A stretch of 23,188 nucleotides of DNA from Actinomycetes bacterium. GTDB taxonomy: Bacteria; Actinomycetota; Acidimicrobiia; Acidimicrobiales; UBA8190. Shown here piece by piece: positions 13,958 through 22,115 of the stretch. The translations under genes were made by a program, and so were the position numbers. The stretch covers positions 1-23,188 of the forward strand of contig JAJZYI010000013.1 in NCBI GenBank assembly GCA_021798135.1, read 5' to 3'. Position 1 is the first letter of the stretch; each line of letters starts with the position of its first letter. Under the pieces are notes generated by a model. The model did not search any database and had not been told where the DNA came from. It saw nothing but the letters and a program-made list of their open reading frames with translations.

Positions 13958-15373
13958 ATGAGTGCCCTGATCGACGAGCTGCGGGACATCGTGGGCTCAC
14001 GGAACGTCGCCGCCGGCGACGCCGTGGCCGACGACGACACCCACGACGAGTGCCTGACCGTCGATCCCGTGCGCCCGATCGCCGTCGTCCGCCCGGAGTC
14101 CACGGGCGAGGTGGCGGCCGTGCTGGCCGCCTGTGACCGGGCCCGGGTCCCCGTCACGGCCCGGGGAGCCGGCAGCGGGATGTCCGGGGCCGCCGTCGGC
14201 CTGCCCGACGGGATCGTGGTGGCGTTCGACCGGATGGCCCGGATCCTGCACGTCGACGAGGCCAACCAGGTCGCCGTGGTGCAGCCCGGCGTCACCCTCA
14301 CCCAGCTCGACGAGGCCCTGGCCCCGGCCGGCCTGGTGTACCCGGTGGAGCCGGGCGAGCCCGGCGCCACCATCGGCGGGACGGTCGCCACCAACGCCGG
14401 CGGCATGCGCGCCGTGCGCCACGGCGTCACCCGCAACCACGTCCTCGGCCTGGAGCTGGCGCTGGCGTCGGGCGAGGTGGTGCGCACGGGCGGGCGGATG
14501 GTGAAGCTGTCCACCGGACCGGACCTCACCCAGCTCGTGATCGGCTCGGAGGGGACCCTGGCGCTCGTCACGGAGGTCACGCTGCGGGTCCGCCGGCGCC
14601 TCCCGGCGCGGGCCACCCTGCTGGCGCCCTTCGCCGACCTGGACACGCTCTCGGCCGCCATCCCCGGCCTCGTCGCCAGCGGCGTGGACCCCCTCATGCT
14701 CGAGTACCTCGACGTCCTCGCCATGGCCGGGGTGACCCAGGCGTCGGGCATCGACCTCGGCGTGCCCGCCGAGGTGCGCGACCGGGCCGCCGCCTACCTG
14801 CTCGTCGCCCTGGAGAGCCGCAGCGACGACCTGCTCGACGCCGACGTCGAGCTGGCCGGCACGATCCTGCAGGACCAGGGCGCGCTCGACGTGTACGTGC
14901 TGGAGCCCTCGGTGGCCACCGAGCTGGTGACGGCACGCGAGCGGGCGTTCTTCGCGGCGAAGGCCGCCGGCGCCCACGACATCGTCGACGCGGTCGTGCC
15001 CCGGGCCGCCATCCCCGAGCTGCTGGCGGCGGCCGGCAGGCTGGCGGCGACGACCGGGTCCCTCGTGACCGGGTGCGGCCACGCCGGCGACGGGAACGTC
15101 CACCTGTCGGTCTTCCAGCCCGACCCGGGGACACGCCACGACCTGCTCGACGAGCTGTTCCGCACCGCGGTGTCGCTGGGCGGCGCGGTGTCCGGGGAGC
15201 ACGGGCTGGGCCGGGCCAAGCGCGCCGCCTACGCGGCGCTGGCCGACCCGGTGCTGCTCGCCCTGCACGAGCAGGTCAAGCGGGCCTTCGACCCCAACGG
15301 CATCCTCAACCCGGGGGTGGGGCCGGCAGGGCTCGCCCCGGCGGCCGAGGCGGGCCGGGCTGCGGAGGGGTAG
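13958..15373 (+). CDS. FAD-linked oxidase, GlcD / D-lactate dehydrogenase type
   Basis: Flavoprotein of 471 residues that should oxidise a 2-hydroxy acid such as glycolate or D-lactate and pass electrons to the respiratory chain. The N-terminal FAD-binding domain (PCMH type) shows VTARGAGSGMSGAAVG, VQPGVTLTQLDEAL and GEPGATIGGTVATNAGGMRA. The oxidase domain ends with GCGHAGDGNVHLSVFQPD and SGEHGLGRAKRAAYAAL, the usual catalytic-histidine region of this group, and closes with DPNGILNPG. No GlcE or GlcF gene follows, so it is either a one-subunit enzyme or pairs with a distant iron-sulfur subunit. ATG 13958 has a G-rich stretch (GCAGGGGG) a few bases upstream. The next genes in the same direction are a ThDP enzyme and 5-oxoprolinase, 265 bp away. 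Confidence 0.92.
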   Translation: MSALIDELRDIVGSRNVAAGDAVADDDTHDECLTVDPVRPIAVVRPESTGEVAAVLAACDRARVPVTARGAGSGMSGAAVGLPDGIVVAFDRMARILHVDEANQVAVVQPGVTLTQLDEALAPAGLVYPVEPGEPGATIGGTVATNAGGMRAVRHGVTRNHVLGLELALASGEVVRTGGRMVKLSTGPDLTQLVIGSEGTLALVTEVTLRVRRRLPARATLLAPFADLDTLSAAIPGLVASGVDPLMLEYLDVLAMAGVTQASGIDLGVPAEVRDRAAAYLLVALESRSDDLLDADVELAGTILQDQGALDVYVLEPSVATELVTARERAFFAAKAAGAHDIVDAVVPRAAIPELLAAAGRLAATTGSLVTGCGHAGDGNVHLSVFQPDPGTRHDLLDELFRTAVSLGGAVSGEHGLGRAKRAAYAALADPVLLALHEQVKRAFDPNGILNPGVGPAGLAPAAEAGRAAEG

Positions 15374-15483
15374 GGCGCGGCAGACGGGGGCGGCTGGCGA
15401 GCGGCGAGGCCGACCAGGGCCGCAGGGCCGCAGGCAGGAGCACCCGTGGGGCGACGACGGGACGGCCGCAGCCCGGCCGGCCC

Positions 15484-15551
15484 GGGGGGCGGCACGACGG
15501 GCACAGCCGCCGGGGGGCGGCACGACGGGCACAGCCGCCGGGGGGCGGCAC
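15484..15551. repeat. 28-bp direct repeat, two full copies and a partial third
   Basis: Copies start at 15484 and 15512, each with six G then CGGCACGACGGGCACAGC, and a third starts at 15540 but diverges after 12 bases. It lies in the 265-bp gap between the FAD oxidase and ThDP-enzyme genes. The rest of that gap shows only the AAGGAG site of the next gene. Confidence 0.9.
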
Positions 15552-15638
15552 GTCCGTGCCGGCGACGGGTTCCCACCGACCGGCGTGACACGACCGCATC
15601 GGGCATCCTGGGGAGAACCGGGGGAAGGAGCACCAGCC

Positions 15639-17222
15639 ATGACAGGCGCCGAGCTGACGATCGAGACCCTGCTCCGGCGGGGGGTCGACACCTGCTTCAC
15701 GAACCCGGGCACCTCCGAGATGCACTTCGTGGCCGCCCTGGACCGCACGCCGGCCATGCGCAGCGTCCTGGCCCTCTTCGAGGGTGTCGCCACCGGCGCC
15801 GCCGACGGCTACGGGCGGATCGCCGGGCGGCCTGCCGCGACGCTGCTCCACCTCGGCCCGGGGATGGCGAACGGCCTGGCCAACCTGCACAACGCCCGCC
15901 GTGCCCGCACCCCGGTGGTGAACCTCGTGGGCGAGCACGCGCTCACCCACCGGGATCTCGACCCGCCGCTGGCCACGGACATCGAGAGCCTGGCCAGGCC
16001 CATGTCGGGCTGGGTGGGCACCGTGACGGCGGGCGACCGCCTCGCCGCCACCGTCGACGCCGCCGTCGACGCCGCCCAGGGCCCGCCGGGCACGGTGGCG
16101 ACGGTCATCGTCCCCGCGGACCTGTCGTGGAGCGACGTGCCCGCCGGGCCGACCGGGGGCCGGGCCCGCGCCGACGGCGCCGCCACCGCCGCGATGCCTC
16201 GCCTGCCCGAGCGGTCCCCTCTCGGCGAGGTGGTGGCGGCGCTGCGGTCGGGCGAGCCCACCGCTGTCGTGGTCGGGGGCCGGGTGTGCAGCGGGACGGC
16301 GCTGCGCCGGGCCGCCCAGGTCGCCGCGTCCGCCGGCGCCCGCCTGCTGGCGGAGACCTTCCCGGGACGCCTGGAGCGCGGCGCCGGGATCCCGGCTCCC
16401 AACCGGCTCGCCTACCTCGCCGAGCTGGCCCAGGTGCAGCTGGACGGGCTGCGGCACCTGGTCCTCGTCGATGCCCCGCTGCCGGTGTCGTTCTTCGCCT
16501 ACCCGGGCATGCCGGGCGTGCTCGTGCCCGACGGCTGCGCCGTCCACGTGCTCGCCGGGCCTGCCGACGACGTCGACGGCGCCCTCGACGAGCTGGCCCG
16601 CGAGCTCGGTGTCGCCGCCGCTGCGCCGGTGCCCGCTCCCGCCGCGGGTCGACCGGACCGGCCCACCGGCGCGCTGACGGCCGAGTCCCTCGCCGCCGCG
16701 ATCGGTGCCGTGCTGCCCGACGGCGCCATCGTCTCCGACGAGTCCAACACCTGCGGGCTGCACATCCCCGGCACGACGGCCGGCTGCCCGCCGCACGACT
16801 GGCTGACGCTCACCGGCGGGGCGATCGGCCAGGGCCTGCCGGTGGCGACCGGCGCCGCCATCGCCGCGCCCGACCGCCCGGTGCTGTGCCTGGAGGCCGA
16901 CGGCAGCGCCATGTACACCATCCAGTCGCTGTGGACCCAGGCCCGCGAGGGCCTGAACGTGACGACGGTGGTGCTCGACAACCACGCCTACGGCATCCTC
17001 GCCTTCGAGCTGTCGCGGGTCGGTGCCGGCACCGCCGGGCCCATCGCCGCCAGCATGCTGGAGCTCGACCGGCCCGATCTCGACTTCGTGGCCCTGGCCA
17101 CCGGCATGGGCGTGCCCGCCAACCGGGCGTCGTCGGCCGACGAGCTCGTGCTGCTCCTGGAGAAGGCCATGGCCGAGCCCGGCCCGTCGCTCATCCACGC
17201 GCCCGTGCCCAGGACGATGTGA
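15639..17222 (+). CDS. Thiamine-diphosphate-dependent enzyme, acetolactate synthase / benzoylformate decarboxylase-like
   Basis: ThDP enzyme of 527 residues that acts on a 2-keto acid. The exact reaction is not clear. The N-terminal PYR domain has the catalytic Glu48 (LALFEGVATGAADGYGR) after TNPGTSEMHFVAAL. The C-terminal PP domain has the cofactor motif near 418-445 as EADGSAMYTIQSLW through VVLDNHAYGIL; the usual GDG is ADG here. The start motif CFTNPGTSEM and the length fit the group often annotated as acetolactate synthase large subunit but lacking a partner small subunit, which is closer to benzoylformate or oxalyl-type decarboxylases. ATG 15639 has AAGGAG eight bases upstream. PxpA starts 25 bp after the stop, so the genes are probably co-transcribed. 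Confidence 0.88.
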   Translation: MTGAELTIETLLRRGVDTCFTNPGTSEMHFVAALDRTPAMRSVLALFEGVATGAADGYGRIAGRPAATLLHLGPGMANGLANLHNARRARTPVVNLVGEHALTHRDLDPPLATDIESLARPMSGWVGTVTAGDRLAATVDAAVDAAQGPPGTVATVIVPADLSWSDVPAGPTGGRARADGAATAAMPRLPERSPLGEVVAALRSGEPTAVVVGGRVCSGTALRRAAQVAASAGARLLAETFPGRLERGAGIPAPNRLAYLAELAQVQLDGLRHLVLVDAPLPVSFFAYPGMPGVLVPDGCAVHVLAGPADDVDGALDELARELGVAAAAPVPAPAAGRPDRPTGALTAESLAAAIGAVLPDGAIVSDESNTCGLHIPGTTAGCPPHDWLTLTGGAIGQGLPVATGAAIAAPDRPVLCLEADGSAMYTIQSLWTQAREGLNVTTVVLDNHAYGILAFELSRVGAGTAGPIAASMLELDRPDLDFVALATGMGVPANRASSADELVLLLEKAMAEPGPSLIHAPVPRTM

Positions 17223-17247
17223 CCGGCCTGGCAGGCCGCGACCGCCG

Positions 17248-17997
17248 GTGCGCGTCGACCTGAACGCCGACGTCGGCGAGCGCGACGCGCCCGACGGCGG
17301 CGACGACCTGCTGCTCGACGCCGTCACGAGCGCCAGCGTCGCCTGCGGCGGGCACGCCGGCTCGCCGGCCGTGATGCGCGAGGTGGTGCGCGCCGCCTCG
17401 GCCCGGGGCGTGGTGGTCGGTGCCCACCCCTCGTACCCGGACCGCCCCGGCTTCGGCCGGCGCAGCATGCCCCTGGACGCCGCTGCGCTGGTTGACCTCC
17501 TGCACGCGCAGATCGGCGCGCTGGCGGACGCCGCCGCCGCCGAGGGCGCGGCCGTGCGGTACGTGAAGGCGCACGGCGCGCTCTACAACGACATGGCCGT
17601 GCACGAGCCGCTCGCCGCAGCGGTGGCGGCGGCGGTGCGGGCCGTCGGGGACCTGGTGGTGCTGGTGCCGGCGGGCACGCCAGCGGTGAGGGCCGTCGAG
17701 CGCGCCGGTCTGCCCGTCGCCCGGGAGGGCTTCGCCGACCGCGGCTACCTGCCCGACGGCCGCCTGGTCCCCCGGAGCGAGGCGGGGGCCGTGCACGGCG
17801 ACCCGGCGGTGGTGGCCGCCCGCGCCCTCGACCTGGCCAGCGGTGCCGGCGTGCTCGCCGCCGACGGCCGGCGGGTCCGGCTGGCGGTGGACTCGATCTG
17901 CGTGCACGGCGACACGCCCGGGGCGGCCGCGCTCGCCGCCGCCGTCCGGCGCTCCCTGGAACGGGCAGGCGTGGCGGTGACCGCCTTCGCCCCGTGA
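17248..17997 (+). CDS. pxpA: 5-oxoprolinase subunit A (LamB/YcsF family)
   Basis: Subunit A of the bacterial ATP-dependent 5-oxoprolinase PxpABC, which opens 5-oxoproline (pyroglutamate) to glutamate. The 249 residues match the normal family length. Visible hallmarks are DLNADVGE at the N-terminus, SVACGGHAGSP, VGAHPSYPDRPGFGRR, VKAHGALYND, EGFADRGY and the C-terminal DSICVHGDTPGA. All the conserved Asp, His and Glu clusters are present, so it looks intact. The GTG at 17248 is chosen because the conserved N-terminus starts right there. Its stop overlaps the GTG of the fused PxpB-PxpC gene (GTGA), which fits subunits of one complex. Confidence 0.95.
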   Translation: MRVDLNADVGERDAPDGGDDLLLDAVTSASVACGGHAGSPAVMREVVRAASARGVVVGAHPSYPDRPGFGRRSMPLDAAALVDLLHAQIGALADAAAAEGAAVRYVKAHGALYNDMAVHEPLAAAVAAAVRAVGDLVVLVPAGTPAVRAVERAGLPVAREGFADRGYLPDGRLVPRSEAGAVHGDPAVVAARALDLASGAGVLAADGRRVRLAVDSICVHGDTPGAAALAAAVRRSLERAGVAVTAFAP

Positions 17998-20012
17998 CCG
18001 GCACGGCCCGCTCGGGGGACGGTCCCAGCCGCGCCCGGATCAGCTGCCTGGCCGACGTCGGCGTCGTCGCCGACCTCCCGGACCGTGCCGCCGCCCGGCA
18101 CCTGGCGCTGGCCGTGCAGGCGCTCGGCGGGCTCGCGACGGGCGAGGCGGGCGGGGGCCCCGCCGCGCCCGGCTGGTCCGGGATCGACGACGTCGTGACG
18201 ACCCTCCGGTCGGTCACCGTTGCCGTCGACCCGGCGGCAGGCGACGCCCGGCAGCTGGCCGCGTCGATGGCGGCGCTGCTCCGAGCCCTCGGCGTCGAGG
18301 TGGAGGTGGCCGGCGTCGCGCTCCCCGAGACCCCCGCACCCGGGGCCGGACCACCCGGCGTCGCGCTCCCCGAGACCCCCGCACCCGGAGCGGACGGTGA
18401 CGGTGGCACCGGCACGTGGCTGGCCCGTGCCGGTCGGTCCGCCCTCCGTGGACCGGGAGCCGGGCCGGTCCGGGTGCTGCCGGTGCGGTTCGACGGCGAC
18501 GACCTCGCCGCCGTGGCACTGCAGCTCGGGTGCTCGGAGGGTGCCGTCGTCGACCTGCTGGTGTCGAGCGTGCTCGAGGTCGCGTTCGTCGGCTTCGCGC
18601 CCGGGTTCGCCTACCTGACCGGCCTGCCGGAGCCGCTCGCCTCCCTGGCGCGGCTGGACGCGCCCCGGGCCCGGGTCCCCGCCGGTGCGGTCGCCGTCGC
18701 CGGCGGGTTCGCCGCCGTCTACCCCCAGGCCAGCCCGGGGGGATGGAACCTGCTCGGGACCACGGACGCGACGCTGTTCGACCCGAGCACGCCACCGTAC
18801 GCGCTGCTCGGGCCCGGCGACCGCGTGCGGTTCGAACCGGCCCGCCCTCGGGTCGCCGCCGGCCCCGCACGTGACGGTCGCCGGCACGCGCAGGTGCCGA
18901 GCGCGGGCCCCCGCCCGCCGTGGTCGGTCGGCGGGGCCGGCGACCGGGCGCTGGTGGTCGAGTCGGCCGGGCCGTGCACGACGGTGCAGGACGGCGGCCG
19001 GCGGGGCGTGGCCGGCACGGGCGTGCCGGGTGCCGGCGCCGCGGACCCGTTCGCCCTGCGGCTGGCCAACCGCCTCGTCGGCAACGACGGCGACGCGCCG
19101 GCGCTGGAGGTGACCGTGCTCGGCCCGGTCCTGCGCTTCGAGGCGCCCGCGCACGTGGCGCTGGTGGGCGACGCGCCGATGACGGTGGACGGGCTGGCGG
19201 TGCCGCCGGCGACGCCGGTGCCGGTCGCTGCCGGGCAGCGCCTGCAGGTGGGGCGCTGCCGGTCCGGCGCCCGGGCGGTCCTGGCGGTCGGTGGCGGCCT
19301 GGTCGCACCGCAGCTCCTGGGGAGCGCGGCCAGCGACCTGCTGAGCGGCCTCGGGCTCGGGCCGCTCGTGGCCGGCGACCGGCTCGGCATCGGCCCTTCC
19401 GGGCGGCCCCGGGGCCGGCTGCAGCTGGCGCTCCATCCCGGCCACGACCTGGCACCGTGGGCGGCTCGCGTCGGCCTCACCGCCGGCCCTGTGCCGGCAG
19501 CGGTCGTGCGGACCTGCGCGGGCCCCGACGCCGGCGCGAGGACCACGGCCTGGCTGACGGAGCAGCCCTGGGTGGTCGGACCGGACAGCGACCGCGTCGG
19601 CCTCCGCCTGCGCCGGGTCCCGGCACCGCCCGAGCCGGGAGCTGCCGCGCCGGGAGCTGCCCCGCCGGCGGCCGCGCCGCGACCCGCCCCGCCAGGGCCC
19701 ACGGCGGAACCCGCCCCGCCGGCGGAGGCGCTCGCCCCGGCGGGCGTGTCGCGGGGGGTGGTGACCGGCACGGTGCAGCTGCCGCCGGGCGGCGAGCCGG
19801 TCGTGCTCCTGTGCGACCACGCCACGGTCGGGGGCTATCCCGTCGTGGCGGTGGTGGCGAGCGTCGACGTGCCGCTGGTGGCGCAGCTGCGGCCCGGCGA
19901 CGAGGTGCGGCTGCAGCCGGTGGACGAGGCCGAGGCCGCCGCGGCGCGCACCAGGGCCGAACGGGCACTGGCCGAGGCGGTGACCGGCAGCTACCCCGTG
20001 CACGCGGGCTGA
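17994..20012 (+). CDS. pxpBC: Fused 5-oxoprolinase subunits B and C (KipI-KipA fusion)
   Basis: One protein of 672 residues that joins the PxpB and PxpC subunits of 5-oxoprolinase. The PxpB part covers about residues 1-290 and shows LEVAFVGFAPGFAYLTGLPE, the VPAGAVAVAGG segment, PQASPGGWNLLGTTD and GDRVRFEPA. The PxpC part from about 320 starts LVVESAGPCTTVQDGGRRG with GVPGAGAADPFALRLANRLV. It later has PGHDL, SDRVGLRLR and the end block DHATVGGYPVVAVVASVDVP. Separate B and C subunits sum to about 540, and the excess here sits in proline- and alanine-rich linkers near 105-140, 290-315 and 545-585. The GTG overlaps the PxpA stop. Natural B-C fusions are known in this family. Confidence 0.94.
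   Translation: MTGTARSGDGPSRARISCLADVGVVADLPDRAAARHLALAVQALGGLATGEAGGGPAAPGWSGIDDVVTTLRSVTVAVDPAAGDARQLAASMAALLRALGVEVEVAGVALPETPAPGAGPPGVALPETPAPGADGDGGTGTWLARAGRSALRGPGAGPVRVLPVRFDGDDLAAVALQLGCSEGAVVDLLVSSVLEVAFVGFAPGFAYLTGLPEPLASLARLDAPRARVPAGAVAVAGGFAAVYPQASPGGWNLLGTTDATLFDPSTPPYALLGPGDRVRFEPARPRVAAGPARDGRRHAQVPSAGPRPPWSVGGAGDRALVVESAGPCTTVQDGGRRGVAGTGVPGAGAADPFALRLANRLVGNDGDAPALEVTVLGPVLRFEAPAHVALVGDAPMTVDGLAVPPATPVPVAAGQRLQVGRCRSGARAVLAVGGGLVAPQLLGSAASDLLSGLGLGPLVAGDRLGIGPSGRPRGRLQLALHPGHDLAPWAARVGLTAGPVPAAVVRTCAGPDAGARTTAWLTEQPWVVGPDSDRVGLRLRRVPAPPEPGAAAPGAAPPAAAPRPAPPGPTAEPAPPAEALAPAGVSRGVVTGTVQLPPGGEPVVLLCDHATVGGYPVVAVVASVDVPLVAQLRPGDEVRLQPVDEAEAAAARTRAERALAEAVTGSYPVHAG
18311..18388 (+). 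repeat. Exact 33-nt repeat inside the PxpB part
   Basis: The 33 bases at 18311-18343 recur exactly at 18356-18388, a 45-bp period that keeps the frame. It encodes GVALPETPAPGA twice in a flexible linker between PxpB secondary elements. It looks like a recent in-frame duplication. Confidence 0.95.
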
Positions 20013-20271
20013 ACCGGGCCGCCGGGCCGGCCGTCGGGAACCCGCACCTCGGCCACCGCCATGAGGGCGCCGCACGCCGTCGGCAGGTGCAGCGGCCGGG
20101 CACCTCGGCCAGCCGGTGGGCCCACGCTGCAGCAGCGGACGGCGACAGGCCGTCGGCCGGGAGCGCACAAGTCCGGCGAAAGACACGAAGTCAGTCAGAC
20201 CAAGGGTCACGCCCGCAGCCACGGCCCCACAGGCCAGCAGCATCACCAGGCTGCGACGGTGATCCTCGCGG

Positions 20272-20811
20272 TCAGCCCACGCTGCGGCCGAGGAAGGCCG
20301 CCAGGCGGTCGGCCGCCGGCCGGCCGGCGTCGCACGGCTGCTCCTCGGCGAACGGGCGACCGGGCCCCCGGAGGTCGGGGCCGATGCGGGTGCGCGCCGC
20401 CGCCAGTGACGCCTCTGCGAGCTCGGGCTCGATGTCGGTGGGCTGCCCGGTGGCGCGCGCCACGTCCCACGCGTGGACGAGCGCGTCGGTGGTCCGCATG
20501 CCGACGACGACGGCTCCGGGCACGGGCCCGAACGGCATGTCCATCATCCGGGTCAGCCCGTCCGGCGCGGCGAACGCCTGCTGCGCGGCGCGGGCAGAGG
20601 TGGCCAGGGCCGGCGCGAGGTCAGCCGGGTCGGCGACCTCGGGCGCCGCGGTGCCGGCCACCCAGTGGTTCCGGGCGATGACGTGCTCGACCACGTCGCG
20701 GACGGTCCACCCGGTGCAGGGGGTGGGCGCGGCCAGCTGGTCCGGTGCGACACCGCCGAGCACGGCGGCGAGCGCGTCCTGAGCCCGCTGGTGGGCGACG
20801 AGCTGGTCCAC
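20272..20811 (-). CDS. TIGR03086-type DinB/mycothiol-dependent-isomerase-fold protein
   Basis: Small soluble four-helix protein of 179 residues in the DinB / maleylpyruvate-isomerase superfamily. Members often use mycothiol as a cofactor in actinobacteria, but most have no known reaction. Hallmarks are TPCTGWTVRDVVEHVIARNH near residues 30-50 and TTDALVHAWDVARATGQ near 107-123, which carry the likely metal-binding histidines. The GTG at 20811 has GGGAGGA just upstream. It is divergent from the YceH gene with a 135-bp gap and converges with the PxpBC gene. The 259-bp convergent gap (20013-20271) is less GC-rich, and I see no gene or clear terminator in it. Confidence 0.85.
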   Translation of the reverse strand: MDQLVAHQRAQDALAAVLGGVAPDQLAAPTPCTGWTVRDVVEHVIARNHWVAGTAAPEVADPADLAPALATSARAAQQAFAAPDGLTRMMDMPFGPVPGAVVVGMRTTDALVHAWDVARATGQPTDIEPELAEASLAAARTRIGPDLRGPGRPFAEEQPCDAGRPAADRLAAFLGRSVG

Positions 20812-20934
20812 GGGTCCTCCCTGTCGGGTCCTGGCGGCTGCAGCAGCACCATGCTACGTGCGCGCCGGCTTCCGCTCCCCGCCCTCCGTCCCGCGACGGT
20901 CGGCGCCCAACGGCCCGCTGCGGGCGGCGGCCCG

Positions 20935-20940
20935 TACACT
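20935..20940 (+). promoter_or_regulatory. -10 box for an apparently leaderless yceH transcript
   Basis: TACACT lies six bases before the ATG at 20947 with no Shine-Dalgarno sequence between them. This places the transcription start at or one base before the A of ATG. Leaderless mRNAs are common in actinobacteria. Confidence 0.55.
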
Positions 20941-20946
20941 CGGCCC

Positions 20947-21699
20947 ATGCAGTTCGACGTCGTCGAGGCCCGGGTGGTCGGCAGCCTGGTGGAGAAGGAG
21001 CTGACCACCCCCCAGCAGTACCCGCTGACGCTGAACGCGCTGGTCGCTGCGTGCAACCAGGCGTCCAACCGCGACCCGGTGCTGCACCTGGGCGACACCG
21101 AGGTGCAGGCGGCGCTCGACTCGCTCAAGGCGAAGAAGGTGGTGCGCTTCGTCTTCCCGTCCCACGGGCGCTCGGCGGTCCGCTACCGCCACGTCCTCGA
21201 CGAGGTGGCCGGCCTCGACGAGCGCCAGCGGGCGCTCGTGGCCGTGCTGCTGCTGCGCGGTGCCCAGACGCTGGGGGAGCTGCGGACCCGGACCGACCGG
21301 ATGGCCACCTTCTCGGGGCTCGCCGACGTCCAGGCGGAGCTGCAGCGCCTGTCCGAGCGCGACGAGCCGCTGATCGTTCGGCTGGAGCGGCGCCCGGGCC
21401 AGAAGGAGGAGCGCTTCGGGCACCTGCTGAGCGGCCCGCCGGGCGCCGCGCCCGAGATGCCGCCGGGTTCGGCCGGCTTCTCGGGGCCGGCTGGTGCACC
21501 CGCCCCCGCCGGCGCTGCCTTCGGTGCCGGTGCTCCCGGCGGTGGCGTGACCGGCAGCGGGGCAGCCGGGGGTGGCGACGGCCGGGACGCGGCGGCAGGC
21601 GGTGCGGCCGACCTGCGGGCCGAGGTGGACGAGCTGCGACGCGAGGTCGCGGCGATGCGCGCCGAGCTCGACGAGCTGCGCGCCAGCCTCGGCGGGTAG
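20947..21699 (+). CDS. YceH/DUF480 family winged-helix protein
   Basis: Protein of 250 residues of unknown role. The first 160 residues carry the two winged-helix units of the DUF480 family, with landmarks VVGSLVEKELTTPQQYPLTL, NALVAACNQASNRDPV, RGAQTLGELRTRTDRMATF and RRPGQKEERFGHLL. A Gly/Ala/Pro-rich linker covers about 162-215, much longer than in E. coli YceH (about 215 residues in all). The last 30 residues form a short heptad coiled coil (LRAEVDELRREVAAMRAELD) as in other YceH proteins. The ATG at 20947 starts the conserved domain directly. The domain suggests DNA or protein binding, but no target is known. Confidence 0.92.
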   Translation: MQFDVVEARVVGSLVEKELTTPQQYPLTLNALVAACNQASNRDPVLHLGDTEVQAALDSLKAKKVVRFVFPSHGRSAVRYRHVLDEVAGLDERQRALVAVLLLRGAQTLGELRTRTDRMATFSGLADVQAELQRLSERDEPLIVRLERRPGQKEERFGHLLSGPPGAAPEMPPGSAGFSGPAGAPAPAGAAFGAGAPGGGVTGSGAAGGGDGRDAAAGGAADLRAEVDELRREVAAMRAELDELRASLGG

Positions 21700-21712
21700 C
21701 CGCCGGCCGACC

Positions 21713-21898
21713 GAGCGCGCCGCGCGCCTGCGCCCTGCGTGCCCAGACCAGGCACCCGCGCTTGGTCAGGGTGAGCGGCGTGGTGACGACGTCGACCACG
21801 CCGGCGGGCAGCAGGTGGCTGCGGGCGCAGGCGGCGACCTCGCCGCGGTCGGCGAGCGGCCCGTGGACGTCCTCCTGCCACGAGGCCCGGAACGCTCC
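21713..21898 (-). pseudogene. Possible coding remnant, unknown product
   Basis: One minus-strand frame reads like a protein segment with almost only G or C in third positions and a balanced residue mix (for example WQEDVHGPLADRGEV and HLLPAGVVDVVTTPLTLTKR). It has no plausible start: upstream it runs into the Arg/Ala-coding 9-bp repeat. It has no stop of its own, since the frame stays open antisense through yceH. I do not recognise a family. It may be a decayed 3' end or a chance frame. Confidence 0.22.
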
Positions 21899-21936
21899 CG
21901 ACCGGCCCGGGGTCGCTGTCGCAGTCGGGCGGGAGG

Positions 21937-21981
21937 CCCGCCGTGCCCGCCGTGCCCGCCGTGCCCGCCGTGCCCGCCGTG
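21937..21981. repeat. 9-bp tandem repeat, five perfect copies
   Basis: CCCGCCGTG is repeated five times without interruption in the convergent gap. The period of nine bases matches that of the repeat at 8258, but the unit is unrelated. No gene uses it with confidence. Confidence 0.95.
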
Positions 21982-22080
21982 ACGCCGACCGCAGCGCTCC
22001 GGCGGCCCTCGCACCGCGCCGTCTCGTGGCAGTCGGGCCGCGCCGGCGCAGCCACAGGCGGTTGACGGCACGAGCGCGGC

Positions 22081-22100
22081 CCGTGCCCGGGGGCGCACGG
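22081..22100 (-). terminator. GC hairpin after the secreted PKD-like gene
   Basis: CCGTGC (22081-22086) and GCACGG (22095-22100) pair around an 8-nt loop, and the stem can extend with a bulge through flanking GGCC and GGGC. It lies 15 bp past the stop at 22116. There is no U-tract, so this is only terminator-like. Confidence 0.3.
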
Positions 22101-22115
22101 CGGGCGCCGAAACGC

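Larger units (their letters stand above)
21700..22115. other. 416-bp intergenic region after yceH
   Basis: This gap between converging genes holds a possible coding remnant on the minus strand, a 9-bp tandem repeat and a hairpin near the following gene, each listed separately. No intact gene is seen. Confidence 0.6.

Noticed and set aside
20100..20246. Minus-strand frame starting MMLLACGAVAAGVTLGLTDF, which looks like a short membrane protein
   Set aside because: No ribosome-binding site, mixed third positions, and the frame continues only as Arg/Pro-rich antisense of PxpBC.
21875..22032. 10-bp inverted repeat CTGCCACGAG (21875-21884) and CTCGTGGCAG (22023-22032) as ends of a mobile element
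   Set aside because: No transposase, no target duplication, and the segment between is only 138 bp of repeat and remnant.
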